DNA from: Clostridium algidicarnis DSM 15099
GTDB taxonomy: Bacteria > Bacillota > Clostridia > Clostridiales > Clostridiaceae
Direction: 5' to 3'
Assembly (NCBI RefSeq): GCF_002934235.1
Contig: NZ_PTIS01000005.1
Coordinates: 1-64,000, forward strand
Length of the DNA: 64,000 nucleotides
Shown: piece after piece, positions 25,914 through 34,643 of the stretch
How the letters are laid out: every line of letters starts with the position of its first letter
How positions within the stretch are numbered: position 1 is the stretch's first letter
Position numbers and translations under genes: made by a program
The notes under the pieces: model-generated
What the model was told of the DNA's origin: nothing
What the model saw: the letters and a program-made list of their open reading frames with translations, nothing else
Databases searched by the model: none

Positions 25914-27035
25914 ATGAAGAGTTACGCTATATTTATCTTAGCTGTAATAGCTTTTTATATCTTCTCCAGGTACACAATGAGCATGGGATTTAAAGATATA
26001 GAGGTAATAAGAAGTTTAGATAAAGCCCGTATCTTTCCAGGGGATCAATTTAATGTAATTACAAAGATTGAAAATAAAAGAAGGTGGCCTATAGCATTTT
26101 TAAATATAAAAGAGCAATATCCAGAAGGCTTTGAAAGAATGCAGTCGTCACCAGATTTTAGAAATCCAAATGTTACTTATTACACAAGTAGCTATAGTAT
26201 TTTAGGTCATGAAAGGGTAAAGAGGTATTATAATTCTACTATAGATAAAAGGGGAGTTTATTACCTTAAATATTTAACCTTGTCTTTAGGAGATTTGTTT
26301 GGGATTTTTAATATAGAAGAGGAACAAGAAGATCTTTTAGAGGTAATAGTATATCCAAAAGTTGTGGATGCAAGTCAAATAGAGTTTGAAAATAAAAGTA
26401 TCCAGGGAGATTCTGTAGTAAGAAGGTGGATATTTTCTGACCCAGTTTACGTAAGGGGCCTTAGGGAATACGTAAGAGGGGACAGGATGAAGGATATTCA
26501 CTGGAATTCTAGCCTTAGGATGAACAAACTTGTGGTAAAGGAATATGAATACACCTCAGAAAGACAAGTGGTTTTTATTGCAAATGTTCAGTGTGCCAAG
26601 CCTTATTGGAGCGCTATTGATGGTGAAGCTATAGAAAAGGCTGTGAAGATAGTGGCTTCTCTCTCTAATTTTACTATAGAGCAAGGTATTCCGACAGGGG
26701 TTATGACAAATGCAAATATGATAAGTTCATCTGGAAATTTTAGCAATGAATTATTACCTGGAATTAATAATTTTAAAGAGATATTAGAGTTTTGTGCTAG
26801 GATAGACAAGCTTCCTAAGGTAGATTTTAGTGAATTTTTAAGAGAAAAGGGAAGCTATTTTAATTCAAATTCAATTTATATAATATTAACACCTTATATG
26901 AATGATGAAATTATAAGTGAAATGATTAAACTTAAACGATATGGAATCATTATGAAGGTTATAGATGTTTCAGAAAAAGGATCTCTTCCCGAATTAAATC
27001 ATATAGAAAAAATATATTATGGGGGGAAGGGGTAA
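25914..27035 (+). CDS. DUF58 domain protein
   Basis: A 373-residue protein with an N-terminal membrane helix, an Ig-like or beta-rich region, then the DUF58 core (SDPVYVRGLREYVRGDRMKDIHW motif region near residue 182), which is a vWA-related fold. It is paired with MoxR ATPases in a wide range of bacteria. It starts 9 nt after moxR and ends 2 nt before the next gene, so the three are one operon. The cellular role is unknown; links to envelope or protease assembly have been proposed for the family. Confidence 0.88.
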   Translation: MKSYAIFILAVIAFYIFSRYTMSMGFKDIEVIRSLDKARIFPGDQFNVITKIENKRRWPIAFLNIKEQYPEGFERMQSSPDFRNPNVTYYTSSYSILGHERVKRYYNSTIDKRGVYYLKYLTLSLGDLFGIFNIEEEQEDLLEVIVYPKVVDASQIEFENKSIQGDSVVRRWIFSDPVYVRGLREYVRGDRMKDIHWNSSLRMNKLVVKEYEYTSERQVVFIANVQCAKPYWSAIDGEAIEKAVKIVASLSNFTIEQGIPTGVMTNANMISSSGNFSNELLPGINNFKEILEFCARIDKLPKVDFSEFLREKGSYFNSNSIYIILTPYMNDEIISEMIKLKRYGIIMKVIDVSEKGSLPELNHIEKIYYGGKG

Positions 27036-27037
27036 TT

Positions 27038-28318
27038 ATGAGTTTACAAAAAAATATCAGAACATTATTTTATACCTCTAAGATAATAGCTATATTTATA
27101 ATATATTCTATGATTTCTAATGGCCTTGGACAGATGACACCAGGATATTTAGACTTTTTAATTGCTTTTTTCATTATGATTATTATGCAAATTTTAGAAT
27201 ATAGGAATGTAAATAGATACGTAGTAATATTGATTCCACTTTTTATGAGCTTTGCAGGATTTTTTCTACTTCATGGAAGGGAACACTTTGTACCTTATTC
27301 AGTTTTAGGCTTAATTACAGTACTTACACTTCCAAGGTATGATGCAGAAAGTATTTCTTCTTATAAATATATACTAAAAAATCTTAAAAACAGTCTTTTT
27401 ATGTTAATAGGATCTTTAGTATTATATTTAAAAGTAGATAAATCATTTGGAAACAGCTTATTAAGATATTATATTGCTTTTTTAGTAATAGCTATAATAA
27501 CTTTAAGAGAAGGTAGAAAGTTTGAATATGATATAAAGAGAAAAAAAGAAGATGACATGGTTAACTTTGGCATACTTATAGCTGTAATAGTGATATCTTC
27601 TAACTTTGTATATAACATTTGTAAAACTATAATCTTTAGCATACTTAAATTAATAGCATTTATTGCAGAAAAGATTTTGGTGGGCTTTGTTTATATCATA
27701 ACTGTTCCTTTAAATGCCTTGGTAAATTATATTCAAAACCTTTTAAAAAGAAATGCAGGAAATCCTAATGTACAAATATCAGACAAAAAGGATGGACTAG
27801 AGGAATTAAAAGATATAGTAAATGACCAACAGGTGTCTTATGTCATTGTAGAAAATATAATAAAAATTATTATAATTGCAGCCATTATTTACTTAATATA
27901 CTTTGTTATAAAAAAATATAGATATAGTAAAGTTATAAAAGAAGAGGGAATAGTTGAAGTAAGGGAAAAGATATCTGTAGAAAAGCCTGCAAAGAAAAAG
28001 ACAGTTAAAGATAAGCTAAAGGATATTATAGGAGCCAAAACCTTAAATGAAAAGATATTAAATATTTACAAAGACTTTGAAAAGATAACCTTTAAAAAAG
28101 GTTGGTTTAAGCCCTATATGACACCAAGACAACTTTATAAGGTTACAAGAATCCATATAGAAGAAAAGAAAAAGATAAAGTATATAACTAAAATGTATAA
28201 CGAAGCAAAGTTTTCTAGCCATGAAATTAGTGAAGATGAATTTGTGAAATACAAAGAATATTATGGTGATATAAAAGATAAGATAAAAGATGTACAACAA
28301 GAAGATAAAAGAAAATAA
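27038..28318 (+). CDS. Multi-pass protein with DUF4129-like tail
   Basis: A 426-residue membrane protein with about six helices in residues 1-165, two more near 180-230 and one near 275-295. A cytoplasmic C-terminus follows (about 330-426) that looks like DUF4129 (MTPRQLYKV motif, then paired helices). The usual third member of MoxR-DUF58 operons (TgpA-like) carries an extracellular transglutaminase domain between the helices and DUF4129. No Cys-His-Asp transglutaminase segment is present here. It overlaps the operon spacing (2 nt after DUF58). Confidence 0.75.
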   Translation: MSLQKNIRTLFYTSKIIAIFIIYSMISNGLGQMTPGYLDFLIAFFIMIIMQILEYRNVNRYVVILIPLFMSFAGFFLLHGREHFVPYSVLGLITVLTLPRYDAESISSYKYILKNLKNSLFMLIGSLVLYLKVDKSFGNSLLRYYIAFLVIAIITLREGRKFEYDIKRKKEDDMVNFGILIAVIVISSNFVYNICKTIIFSILKLIAFIAEKILVGFVYIITVPLNALVNYIQNLLKRNAGNPNVQISDKKDGLEELKDIVNDQQVSYVIVENIIKIIIIAAIIYLIYFVIKKYRYSKVIKEEGIVEVREKISVEKPAKKKTVKDKLKDIIGAKTLNEKILNIYKDFEKITFKKGWFKPYMTPRQLYKVTRIHIEEKKKIKYITKMYNEAKFSSHEISEDEFVKYKEYYGDIKDKIKDVQQEDKRK

Positions 28319-28423
28319 GAAAAAATGATTCAACATAAGATAAGGTAAATAAAAAATGCAATAACAATATGAAATTTAAAGAAAAAACTTATCGACAAAT
28401 AATTCTATAATTCTACAAAATTC

Positions 28424-28455
28424 GCCTAGGAAACGAAGGATTTCCTAGGCTATCT
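28424..28455 (+). terminator. Terminator of the moxR operon
   Basis: GCCTAGGAAA (28424-28433) and TTTCCTAGGC (28441-28450) form a perfect 10-bp stem with a 7-nt loop. The downstream tract is only moderately T-rich. It is the only strong hairpin in the 291-bp gap. Confidence 0.65.
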
Positions 28456-28609
28456 TTCGTTAATAAAGTCAGGGAGCCCTTTATAAGATGGAATGTGTCA
28501 AAATATAGATTAAGTATTCTGAATATTGAAGACAAGCTATGACAAGGTTTTCATTAATGTCATGGTAATATAAAAAGTAGGTAAATTTAGTATTGGGGGG
28601 TAATCAAAA

Positions 28610-28963
28610 ATGGTTATTGTTGAAAATTTATGTAGAAGCGAACTTTCAGAAAACGGAGTGCATATATATTCCTATAGGATGACTAAAGGAAATATTACAT
28701 TCTCAATTGAAGGGGAGAAAACTGAGGTTCAATCCTATGGAATTGAAGTTGAAAGGCAAGATGTATTAGATGGGGTTGTAACAAATATTGAAAGGGATGC
28801 ATTAGAAAGTATAAGTCCTCAAAGATATAAGATACATAATCTTTTGAAAATCTTGTACGATGGAAGGGTATCACCATATCACTTTATAGATATTATTGGT
28901 GAATATGTAGATAGCTATGTTGAAGACTTTGAAGAGGGATTTTGTGATGTAGCTACTAATTAA
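28610..28963 (+). CDS. DUF6514-like small protein
   Basis: A 117-residue soluble acidic protein with a beta-rich N-terminal half (YSYRMTKGNITFSIEGE) and a helical C-terminal half ending YVDSYVEDFEEGF. It resembles the clostridial DUF6514 family, whose function is not known; the assignment is from memory and moderate. GGGGGG lies before the ATG. It is monocistronic, with a terminator at 29105-29150. Confidence 0.65.
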   Translation: MVIVENLCRSELSENGVHIYSYRMTKGNITFSIEGEKTEVQSYGIEVERQDVLDGVVTNIERDALESISPQRYKIHNLLKILYDGRVSPYHFIDIIGEYVDSYVEDFEEGFCDVATN

Positions 28964-28964
28964 T

Positions 28965-29012
28965 TATAATATAAATTTTAAATCATAATATAAATTTTAA
29001 ATCATAATATAA
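28965..29012. repeat. 19-bp AT-rich direct repeats
   Basis: Two and a half near-perfect copies of ATAATATAAATTTTAAATC follow the DUF6514-like stop codon. The rest of this 346-bp gap holds the terminator at 29105-29150 and the unmarked acpS promoter region. Confidence 0.7.
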
Positions 29013-29104
29013 AACTGCAATTTTTTAATAATTAATATTAGATAGATTCAGGTGTCATAAACTTTATTTTAACCTTAAAAAATTCATAATATATAAGTAT
29101 AAAG

Positions 29105-29150
29105 ACGTAGTATTATCTTTAGAATTACTAAGGGTGAATACTACGTTTTC
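29105..29150 (+). terminator. Terminator before acpS
   Basis: ACGTAGTATT (29105-29114) pairs with AATACTACGT (29137-29146), followed by TTTCTT. Confidence 0.75.
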
Positions 29151-29309
29151 TTATGTTATAATATATCAAATGTATTAAACAATAATAGCTAAGTTTTAAA
29201 TGGGCCTAAAAAAGCATTAGAACAATTTAAGTTAAAAGTGTACTTTAAGCAATAAACAAAAGTAAATAATCAAAAGTCAAGAAACAATAAACTTAAAAGA
29301 GGAAGTAGT

Positions 29310-29696
29310 ATGGGGATAAAAGGAATTGGCACAGACATAATAGAAATAGATAGAATAAAAAATGCAGATTTAAGAAATGCTAAGTTTGCCCTTAGAATAT
29401 TTACAAAAAAGGAATTAGAGTATTATAATAAAAAAAACTATGAGAGCATGGCTGGGGGATTTGCAGCTAAAGAAGCTATAAGTAAAGCTATAGGAACAGG
29501 GTTTAGAGGCTTTAACTTTAAAGATATAGAAGTGCTTAGAGATACATTAGGAAGGCCCTATGTAATTTTATCAAAAACCGCAGAAAAGATTTTAAGAGAT
29601 AAGTTTAATTTAAAGGGTAAAGATTATGCTATTCACATTTCTATATCTCATAACAATAGTATGGCCATAGCTTATTCCATAATAGAGGGAATTTAA
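29310..29696 (+). CDS. acpS: Holo-[acyl-carrier-protein] synthase
   Basis: A 128-residue 4'-phosphopantetheinyl transferase that transfers the CoA arm to acyl carrier protein. It has the GIGTDIIEIDRI N-terminus and FAAKEAISKAIG motif with the Mg-binding Asp and Glu, and ISISHNNSMAIA near the C-terminus. Length is typical. It lies upstream of a lipoprotein and the EndoAI/EndoA pair, a conserved clostridial neighbourhood. In many relatives alr also sits in this cluster, but it is not present here. Confidence 0.93.
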   Translation: MGIKGIGTDIIEIDRIKNADLRNAKFALRIFTKKELEYYNKKNYESMAGGFAAKEAISKAIGTGFRGFNFKDIEVLRDTLGRPYVILSKTAEKILRDKFNLKGKDYAIHISISHNNSMAIAYSIIEGI

Positions 29697-29811
29697 ATTA
29701 AAATCATAATACATAAAAGACAGGCTATAAAATAAATAACAATAGAATAATTTAAAGCATAAAGGAATAACAATAGTAGTGAAATATTATATATTATATT
29801 AGGAGGAACTT

Positions 29812-30423
29812 TTGAGAAAAGATATTAAGCTTATGATATTATTCCTTTGCCTTATTTGTTTACCGGTTATAAATGTTTCCTGTAAGAAACCAGCAAAAAA
29901 TGTGGATGAAGTCATAGATTATATTAAATCTATTAAAAGCTATGAAAGTAATGTAGAGTACACTATTAAAAATAGCAAAAGAACTGAGGTTAAAAATTAC
30001 ACACAATATTTTCAAAAAGATCAGGGATATAGGCTTGAACTAGGAGACAAAAGATCTTATATATATAAAGAAGATGAAATACTAGTAGAAGATATAGCTA
30101 ATAATGCAAAATATAGCTTAGATAAAGACTTTGATGAGGTTTATAAGTTTACCTTTATAGGTGAATTTATAAGACAACTATATACCAACGAAGATATAAA
30201 ATATTTTTGTAAAAAAATAGAAGGTAAAAGCTATATGGTTGTAGAATTAGTAATCACAGGGGCTAACAATAATCTAAAAACTGCCTTTATGTATATCGAC
30301 CTTACAACAAATCTTCCAGAAAAAGTAGCCATATTTGATAAGGGGGGTGAAGAGAGAATAGTTGCAATATACAAAGATTTAAAGATAAACATAGATTTAG
30401 ATGAAGAACTTTTTAAGCAGTAA
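29812..30423 (+). CDS. LolA-like lipoprotein, GerS-related
   Basis: A 203-residue lipoprotein. The signal peptide ends in a lipobox (VINVSC, Cys at about residue 24), and the mature part is a beta-rich LolA-like domain that begins with a helix (VDEVIDYIKSIKSYES). Clostridial GerS, needed for cortex breakdown during spore germination, is the best-known relative with this layout and neighbourhood. Function here is inferred only. TTG start with AGGAGGAA 6-8 nt upstream. Confidence 0.7.
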   Translation: MRKDIKLMILFLCLICLPVINVSCKKPAKNVDEVIDYIKSIKSYESNVEYTIKNSKRTEVKNYTQYFQKDQGYRLELGDKRSYIYKEDEILVEDIANNAKYSLDKDFDEVYKFTFIGEFIRQLYTNEDIKYFCKKIEGKSYMVVELVITGANNNLKTAFMYIDLTTNLPEKVAIFDKGGEERIVAIYKDLKINIDLDEELFKQ

Positions 30424-30808
30424 TATAAAACAGGTTTTCAAAACATAAGATCAAACATAGGTTAAAAACTAGTGTAACTATTAATACTAATATAATACAA
30501 CTTAAAGACTAGAAAAATTAAAGAATACATAGATTATAATAGAGGGTTTAAAGGTGTATGTTAAATATTTAAAGTAAAAGAATTATCAAAATATACTTAA
30601 AAATAATAAAAGCTTACAGGCTCGAATTATTCTAACTCCTATAAAAGGGCAAAAAAACACACTTTATGTAAGATAAAAATTTTACCATTAATCTTTTTGT
30701 AATAATTTGATGAAAAATAGTATAAAATCTTTGACATAGTGACAAACTTTGCACTATAATTGTAATGTACATATTTACGCTTTGTAAAATAGGAGGTAAG
30801 TATAAGGT
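30424..30808. other. 385-bp gap with the toxin-antitoxin promoter
   Basis: AT-rich, no gene. The one clear element is a sigma-A-type promoter, TTGACA (30731-30736), 18 nt, TATAAT (30755-30760), 48 bp before the antitoxin ATG. No alr gene or remnant is seen here. Confidence 0.65.
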
Positions 30809-31099
30809 ATGTCAAGATGTAAGAGATTAATGGTTACCCTCTCAGGTATACTCAAAGATGATAAAAAAAATAGTCAATTTATCATGAGGTCTGTAATACT
30901 ATATAGAGACAATGAAAATAATACAAAAGGAAACATGGAAAGTGGATATCTTGAAATGGCATCCATCAACTTAGAGTACTCGGAATTTGGTTGTGAATGC
31001 GAATATAAAGAGTGTTTAGAATATGAGACGTGGCTTTCGGAGAGTGATTTGTCGAATGACAACAATAGTAGTAAAAAGAGGCGATATTTATTATGCTGA
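30809..31099 (+). CDS. ndoAI: EndoAI-type antitoxin (ribbon-helix-helix)
   Basis: A 96-residue protein at the antitoxin position: short KRLMVTLS strand, a helix with [11 protein letters not shown], the conserved [16 protein letters not shown] segment and an acidic WLSESD tail that normally blocks the toxin. The first helix of the DNA-binding fold looks several residues shorter than in relatives (LSGILKD directly followed by DKKNSQFI). The frame runs 44 nt into the toxin gene. AGGAGG precedes the start. It should bind and neutralise EndoA and repress the operon. Confidence 0.8.
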   Translation: MSRCKRLMVTLSGILKDDKKNSQFIMRSVILYRDNENNTKGNMESGYLEMASINLEYSEFGCECEYKECLEYETWLSESDLSNDNNSSKKRRYLLC

Positions 31100-31409
31100 T
31101 CTGAGCCCTGTGGTTGGTTCAGAACAAGGTGGGATCAGACCAGTTATAATTATACAAAATGACATTGGTAATAAATATAGTCCAACTGTCATCGTTGGAG
31201 CCATAACCTCTCAGATTAATAAAGCAAAACTTCCAACTCATGTTGAGATATCCTCAGAAGAATACGGATTAAATAAGGATTCCGTAGTTCTATTAGAGCA
31301 AGTGAGAACCTTGGATAAAAAAAGGTTAAAAGAAAAAATTGGTCATATGACTGATCTAGACATGGGGAAGGTTGATAAAGCTTTATTAACAAGTTTGGGG
31401 CTTAATTGA
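31056..31409 (+). CDS. ndoA: EndoA/MazF-type endoribonuclease toxin
   Basis: A 117-residue PemK/MazF-family RNase that cuts mRNA at short specific sites (UACAU for the Bacillus homologue). It has [30 protein letters not shown] at the N-terminus (the [10 protein letters not shown] start is diagnostic) and the family segment [13 protein letters not shown]. The frame is open further upstream, but the ATG at 31056 aligns with the family and has GGAGAG about 11 nt before it. Overlap with the antitoxin suggests coupled translation. Confidence 0.95.
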   Translation: MTTIVVKRGDIYYADLSPVVGSEQGGIRPVIIIQNDIGNKYSPTVIVGAITSQINKAKLPTHVEISSEEYGLNKDSVVLLEQVRTLDKKRLKEKIGHMTDLDMGKVDKALLTSLGLN

Positions 31410-31461
31410 CATACTAAGGTTAAAATCAAAATTAAAATATAATTTTAAAGTTGAAGATATA

Positions 31462-31492
31462 AAAAGGGGGCCATGTCATGGCCTCCTTTTAA
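31462..31492 (+). terminator. Terminator of the toxin-antitoxin operon
   Basis: A 13-bp stem (31462-31474 with 31478-31490) containing GGCCAT/ATGGCC, a 3-nt loop and one G-U pair, ending in TTTT. Confidence 0.85.
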
Positions 31493-31659
31493 ATTAATAA
31501 ATAAATTTAAATTAGTAAATAAGTAAAAATTCTTCTATGTTTTTGCTTAGAAGAAGTTTTTCTTTCATTATTATTTGCAATATCATATATATAAATTTTA
31601 CTGTTTAATTATATGTATCTATAGCTTATAATATCTTTGGCTAAGTTATTTTGTTTTCA

Positions 31660-31738
31660 CCTAGCTAGTCCCTCTATTTTTAGAAGTAGGGGGATTAGCT
31701 AGGGTGGAGGATTTACTTATAATCCCAATATCTGTTGG
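31660..31738 (+). promoter_or_regulatory. Structured leader upstream of yitT-like gene
   Basis: A 17-bp near-perfect stem (31660-31676 with 31687-31703, ends CCTAGCTA/TAGCTAGG, loop 10 nt) is followed 20 bases later by a small CCCAA/TTGGG hairpin (31723-31738). There is no U-tract after either. No known riboswitch consensus fits. It may control the gene 40 bases downstream, or it may be a second processing site. Confidence 0.45.
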
Positions 31739-31778
31739 GAAGTCACTATAGAAAAGTTATCATGAGGAGGAAATACAA

Positions 31779-32621
31779 ATGAAAAAGACTTTTAAGGAAT
31801 ATGGCTTAATAACAATTGGAGTATTTATGGTGGCTTTTGCAGCCCAGTATATTACAATTCCCAATGAAATCGCTGGCGGAGGTGTCACAGGACTTTCCGT
31901 TGTTACTCACCAATATTTTCAGAATATATCTATAGAATTATTTTCCTATATATTTAATTTCTTTTTGTTTATAGTAGGATTCATATTTATAGGTAGAGAA
32001 TTTGGTATTAAAACTGTTTATGCCGCATTTTCATTATCCACATCACTTTGGTTAATTAAGGTATTATTAAATCCAGGGGCTATTACTAATGATTTAATTT
32101 TAGTAGTAATCCTAGGTTCAGCTATAACAGGTACAGGGCTTGCCATAGTATTTAATCAAAGCGCATCTACAGGTGGTACGGACATAATAGCTAAGATACT
32201 CAATAAATATATTCATTTAGATCTTGGAAAGGGTATGCTTGCAGCAGATTTATTGGTAACAATTGCTTCAGGATTAACTTTTGGTTGGGAAAAAGGTATG
32301 TATGCATTGGTATTTGTTTTCTTAAATGGAACTATAATAGATAAGGTAATACAAGGATTTAATGTAACAAAACAAGTTTTAATAGTAAGTGAGGAAAGAG
32401 ATACCATATCAAAGTATATAACTGAAGATTTAAATAGGGGCTGTACCACTTTTGATGGTAAGGGTGCTTATAGTAAAAATCATGTTTATATGCTCTATAG
32501 TATAATGGGAAGAAAAGAATTTATAAAACTTAAAGGCTATATGAAGGAAATAGATCCAAAGGCATTTATAACAGTTAATGAAGTTTATGAAGTATTAGGT
32601 CAAGGCTTTAATGAGATATAA
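31779..32621 (+). CDS. YitT-family membrane protein
   Basis: A 280-residue protein with five to six hydrophobic segments in 1-195 (YitT/DUF161 repeats, with the glycine-rich NEIAGGGVTGLSVV and QSASTGGTDIIAKI motifs) and a cytoplasmic DUF2179 domain at the C-terminus (about 200-280). The family is widespread in Firmicutes and its substrate is not established. GAGGAGG precedes the start. It is monocistronic, with a structured leader upstream and a terminator downstream. Confidence 0.9.
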   Translation: MKKTFKEYGLITIGVFMVAFAAQYITIPNEIAGGGVTGLSVVTHQYFQNISIELFSYIFNFFLFIVGFIFIGREFGIKTVYAAFSLSTSLWLIKVLLNPGAITNDLILVVILGSAITGTGLAIVFNQSASTGGTDIIAKILNKYIHLDLGKGMLAADLLVTIASGLTFGWEKGMYALVFVFLNGTIIDKVIQGFNVTKQVLIVSEERDTISKYITEDLNRGCTTFDGKGAYSKNHVYMLYSIMGRKEFIKLKGYMKEIDPKAFITVNEVYEVLGQGFNEI

Positions 32622-32715
32622 TAAGATAAACCTTATTTTTTAGAGAATTAAAAGCCATTAAAAAACAGATGATTTATATGAATTAATATGGTAATATAAA
32701 ATAATGAGTAGGCAT

Positions 32716-32748
32716 AAAGAGTAGATAACATAATTACTACTCTTTATT
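32716..32748 (+). terminator. Terminator after the yitT-like gene
   Basis: AAAGAGTAG (32716-32724) pairs with CTACTCTTT (32737-32745). The remaining gap up to ftsE shows only a possible -10 (TATAAT at 32850-32855) with no good -35. Confidence 0.65.
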
Positions 32749-32930
32749 TGCATATAAAATCAGAAAAGTAATTTAATGGGGAGGTGCTAGCATAGGAGTT
32801 GTTAACAGTAATTTAATAAAAAGTTTTTTTGCTTCAATGAATGGTGTGCTATAATATCTGTAGCCTACAAATTAAAAAGATTTAGTAATTAGAGAAAAAA
32901 TGTGATAGTTTCACATAGGGGGATTTACAT

Positions 32931-33626
32931 ATGATTGAGTTTAAGAATGTAAGTAAAACATATAATAATAATGTTAACGCATTAATGAATGTTGATATTT
33001 CTATAGATAAAGGCGAATTTGTATTTTTGGTTGGCCCAAGTGGCGCTGGTAAATCTACTTTTATAAAGATGCTTATAAAAGAGATTGAACCTACAAAGGG
33101 TGAGATAGTAATAAGTGGAATAAATTTATCTAAAATAAAGAGAAAAGATGTACCTAATTATAGAAGAAAGATAGGTATGGTTTTCCAAGACTTTAGATTA
33201 ATCCAAAATCTTAATGTATATGAAAATGTAGCTTTTGCTATGAGAGTTGTAGAAGCTTCAGAAAAAGAAATAAGAAGAAGAGTACCTACAGTTTTAGCAT
33301 TAGTAGGATTATCAGATAAATACAAGATGTTTCCAACTGAACTTTCCGGAGGAGAGCAACAAAGAGTATCTCTTGCAAGGGCAATGGTTAATAACCCTGC
33401 AATATTAATTGCAGATGAACCTACAGGTAATTTGGATCCAGAAACAGCTATGGAAATAATGCATATATTAGATGACATAAATAGGACTGGAACTACAATT
33501 TTAATGGCAACTCATGCTAAAGAAATAGTTAACAACATGAAAAAGAGAGTAATTGCCATAGAAAAAGGCAGCATTGCAAGAGACGAAAAGAGAGGTGGAT
33601 ACGGAAATGAAAATAAACACCGTTAA
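32931..33626 (+). CDS. ftsE: Cell-division ATPase FtsE
   Basis: A 231-residue ABC ATPase that works with FtsX at the septum or cell wall to control peptidoglycan hydrolases. Walker A GPSGAGKS near residue 36, signature LSGGEQQR near 140, Walker B LIADEPTGNLD near 160, H-loop TH near 195. AGGGGGA before the ATG. It overlaps ftsX by 20 bp. Confidence 0.96.
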   Translation: MIEFKNVSKTYNNNVNALMNVDISIDKGEFVFLVGPSGAGKSTFIKMLIKEIEPTKGEIVISGINLSKIKRKDVPNYRRKIGMVFQDFRLIQNLNVYENVAFAMRVVEASEKEIRRRVPTVLALVGLSDKYKMFPTELSGGEQQRVSLARAMVNNPAILIADEPTGNLDPETAMEIMHILDDINRTGTTILMATHAKEIVNNMKKRVIAIEKGSIARDEKRGGYGNENKHR

Positions 33627-34497
33627 AGGGTTTTTTACAGATGCGTTTAAGAGTATAAGAAGAAATAGGACAATAAGTTTTGCATCAATTATAACAGTAT
33701 CTGCTACACTTTTTATATTTGGTATATTTATAATGCTTGCCCTAAATGTAAAAGGATTTGTAGGTGAGGTTGAATCTAAGGTAGAAATAAAAGTATTCTT
33801 AAAAGATGGTATAAATATTTCGGATCAAAAGGCCATAGAAGATAAACTTCGAGCTACAGAGGGTGTTAAAGAAGTAAAGTATGAAAGTAAAAGTGATGCT
33901 CTTCAAAAATTTAAAGATCAATTAAAAGGTAATGCAAGTTTATTGAGTGGATATGATGCAACAAAAAATCCTATGCCAAGCTCCTTTATTGTGAGACTTA
34001 CGGCGCCAGAAGCAGCAGACAAAATAAGTGAAGAAGTAGTAGATATGTCTGGTGTGGATGAGGTAGGAAATGATGAGGATTTAATAAAGAAAATAATAAC
34101 TATATCTAATAGCTTAAAGTGGGTAGGTATAATATTATTTATAATGCTTGTGGGGGTATCCTTATTCTTAATAGGAAACACCATTAAGCTAACAGTTTTC
34201 TCGAGAAGAAGAGAAGTTGGTATAATGAAATTTGTAGGTGCTACAGATTGGTTTATAAGGTGGCCATTTATTATAGAAGGAATGATGATGGGTATAATAG
34301 GTGCTATAATAGCTGACATTGTACTATATTATGTATATAGATTTGGTTTCATAAAAATAACAGAAGATCTTTTAACAGCACAATTAATTTCTCCGCAGTA
34401 CGTTTTAAATCCGCTATTTGCTGCATTTGTTTTAGCCGGCATCCTAATAGGGGGTATTGGAAGTACATTATCTTTAAGAAAGTTCTTAGACGTTTAA
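33607..34497 (+). CDS. ftsX: Cell-division permease-like FtsX
   Basis: A 296-residue membrane protein with one N-terminal helix (about 20-45), an extracellular domain (about 48-165) and three C-terminal helices, the standard FtsX layout. The segment MKFVGATDWFIRWPFIIEG is a family hallmark. The chosen ATG at 33607 lies inside the end of ftsE; an upstream in-frame start would lengthen the N-terminus beyond the family norm. It partners with FtsE to regulate wall hydrolases. Confidence 0.95.
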   Translation: MKINTVKGFFTDAFKSIRRNRTISFASIITVSATLFIFGIFIMLALNVKGFVGEVESKVEIKVFLKDGINISDQKAIEDKLRATEGVKEVKYESKSDALQKFKDQLKGNASLLSGYDATKNPMPSSFIVRLTAPEAADKISEEVVDMSGVDEVGNDEDLIKKIITISNSLKWVGIILFIMLVGVSLFLIGNTIKLTVFSRRREVGIMKFVGATDWFIRWPFIIEGMMMGIIGAIIADIVLYYVYRFGFIKITEDLLTAQLISPQYVLNPLFAAFVLAGILIGGIGSTLSLRKFLDV

Positions 34498-34507
34498 TTT
34501 AAAGTTT

Positions 34508-34542
34508 ATGGCTCTGTTTTTAGTTTTAGAAAACAGAGCCAT
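34508..34542 (+). terminator. Strong hairpin after ftsX
   Basis: A perfect 13-bp stem (ATGGCTCTGTTTT 34508-34520, AAAACAGAGCCAT 34530-34542). The following bases are A-rich, so as a terminator it may be inefficient or act as a 3'-end stabiliser. Confidence 0.6.
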
Positions 34543-34643
34543 AAAATTATTTATTAATATGATCCTTTTAGCATATACTATATAATAAGTTAGTTTTAAT
34601 TAATATATGTATGCTTTAGAATTTAAGAAAGGGTGGCTATTTT

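Noticed and set aside
31660-31680. PreQ1-I riboswitch
   Set aside because: CTAGCTAGTCCCTCTA loosely recalls its 3' half, but the needed 5' stem is missing and the bases pair in a different simple hairpin.
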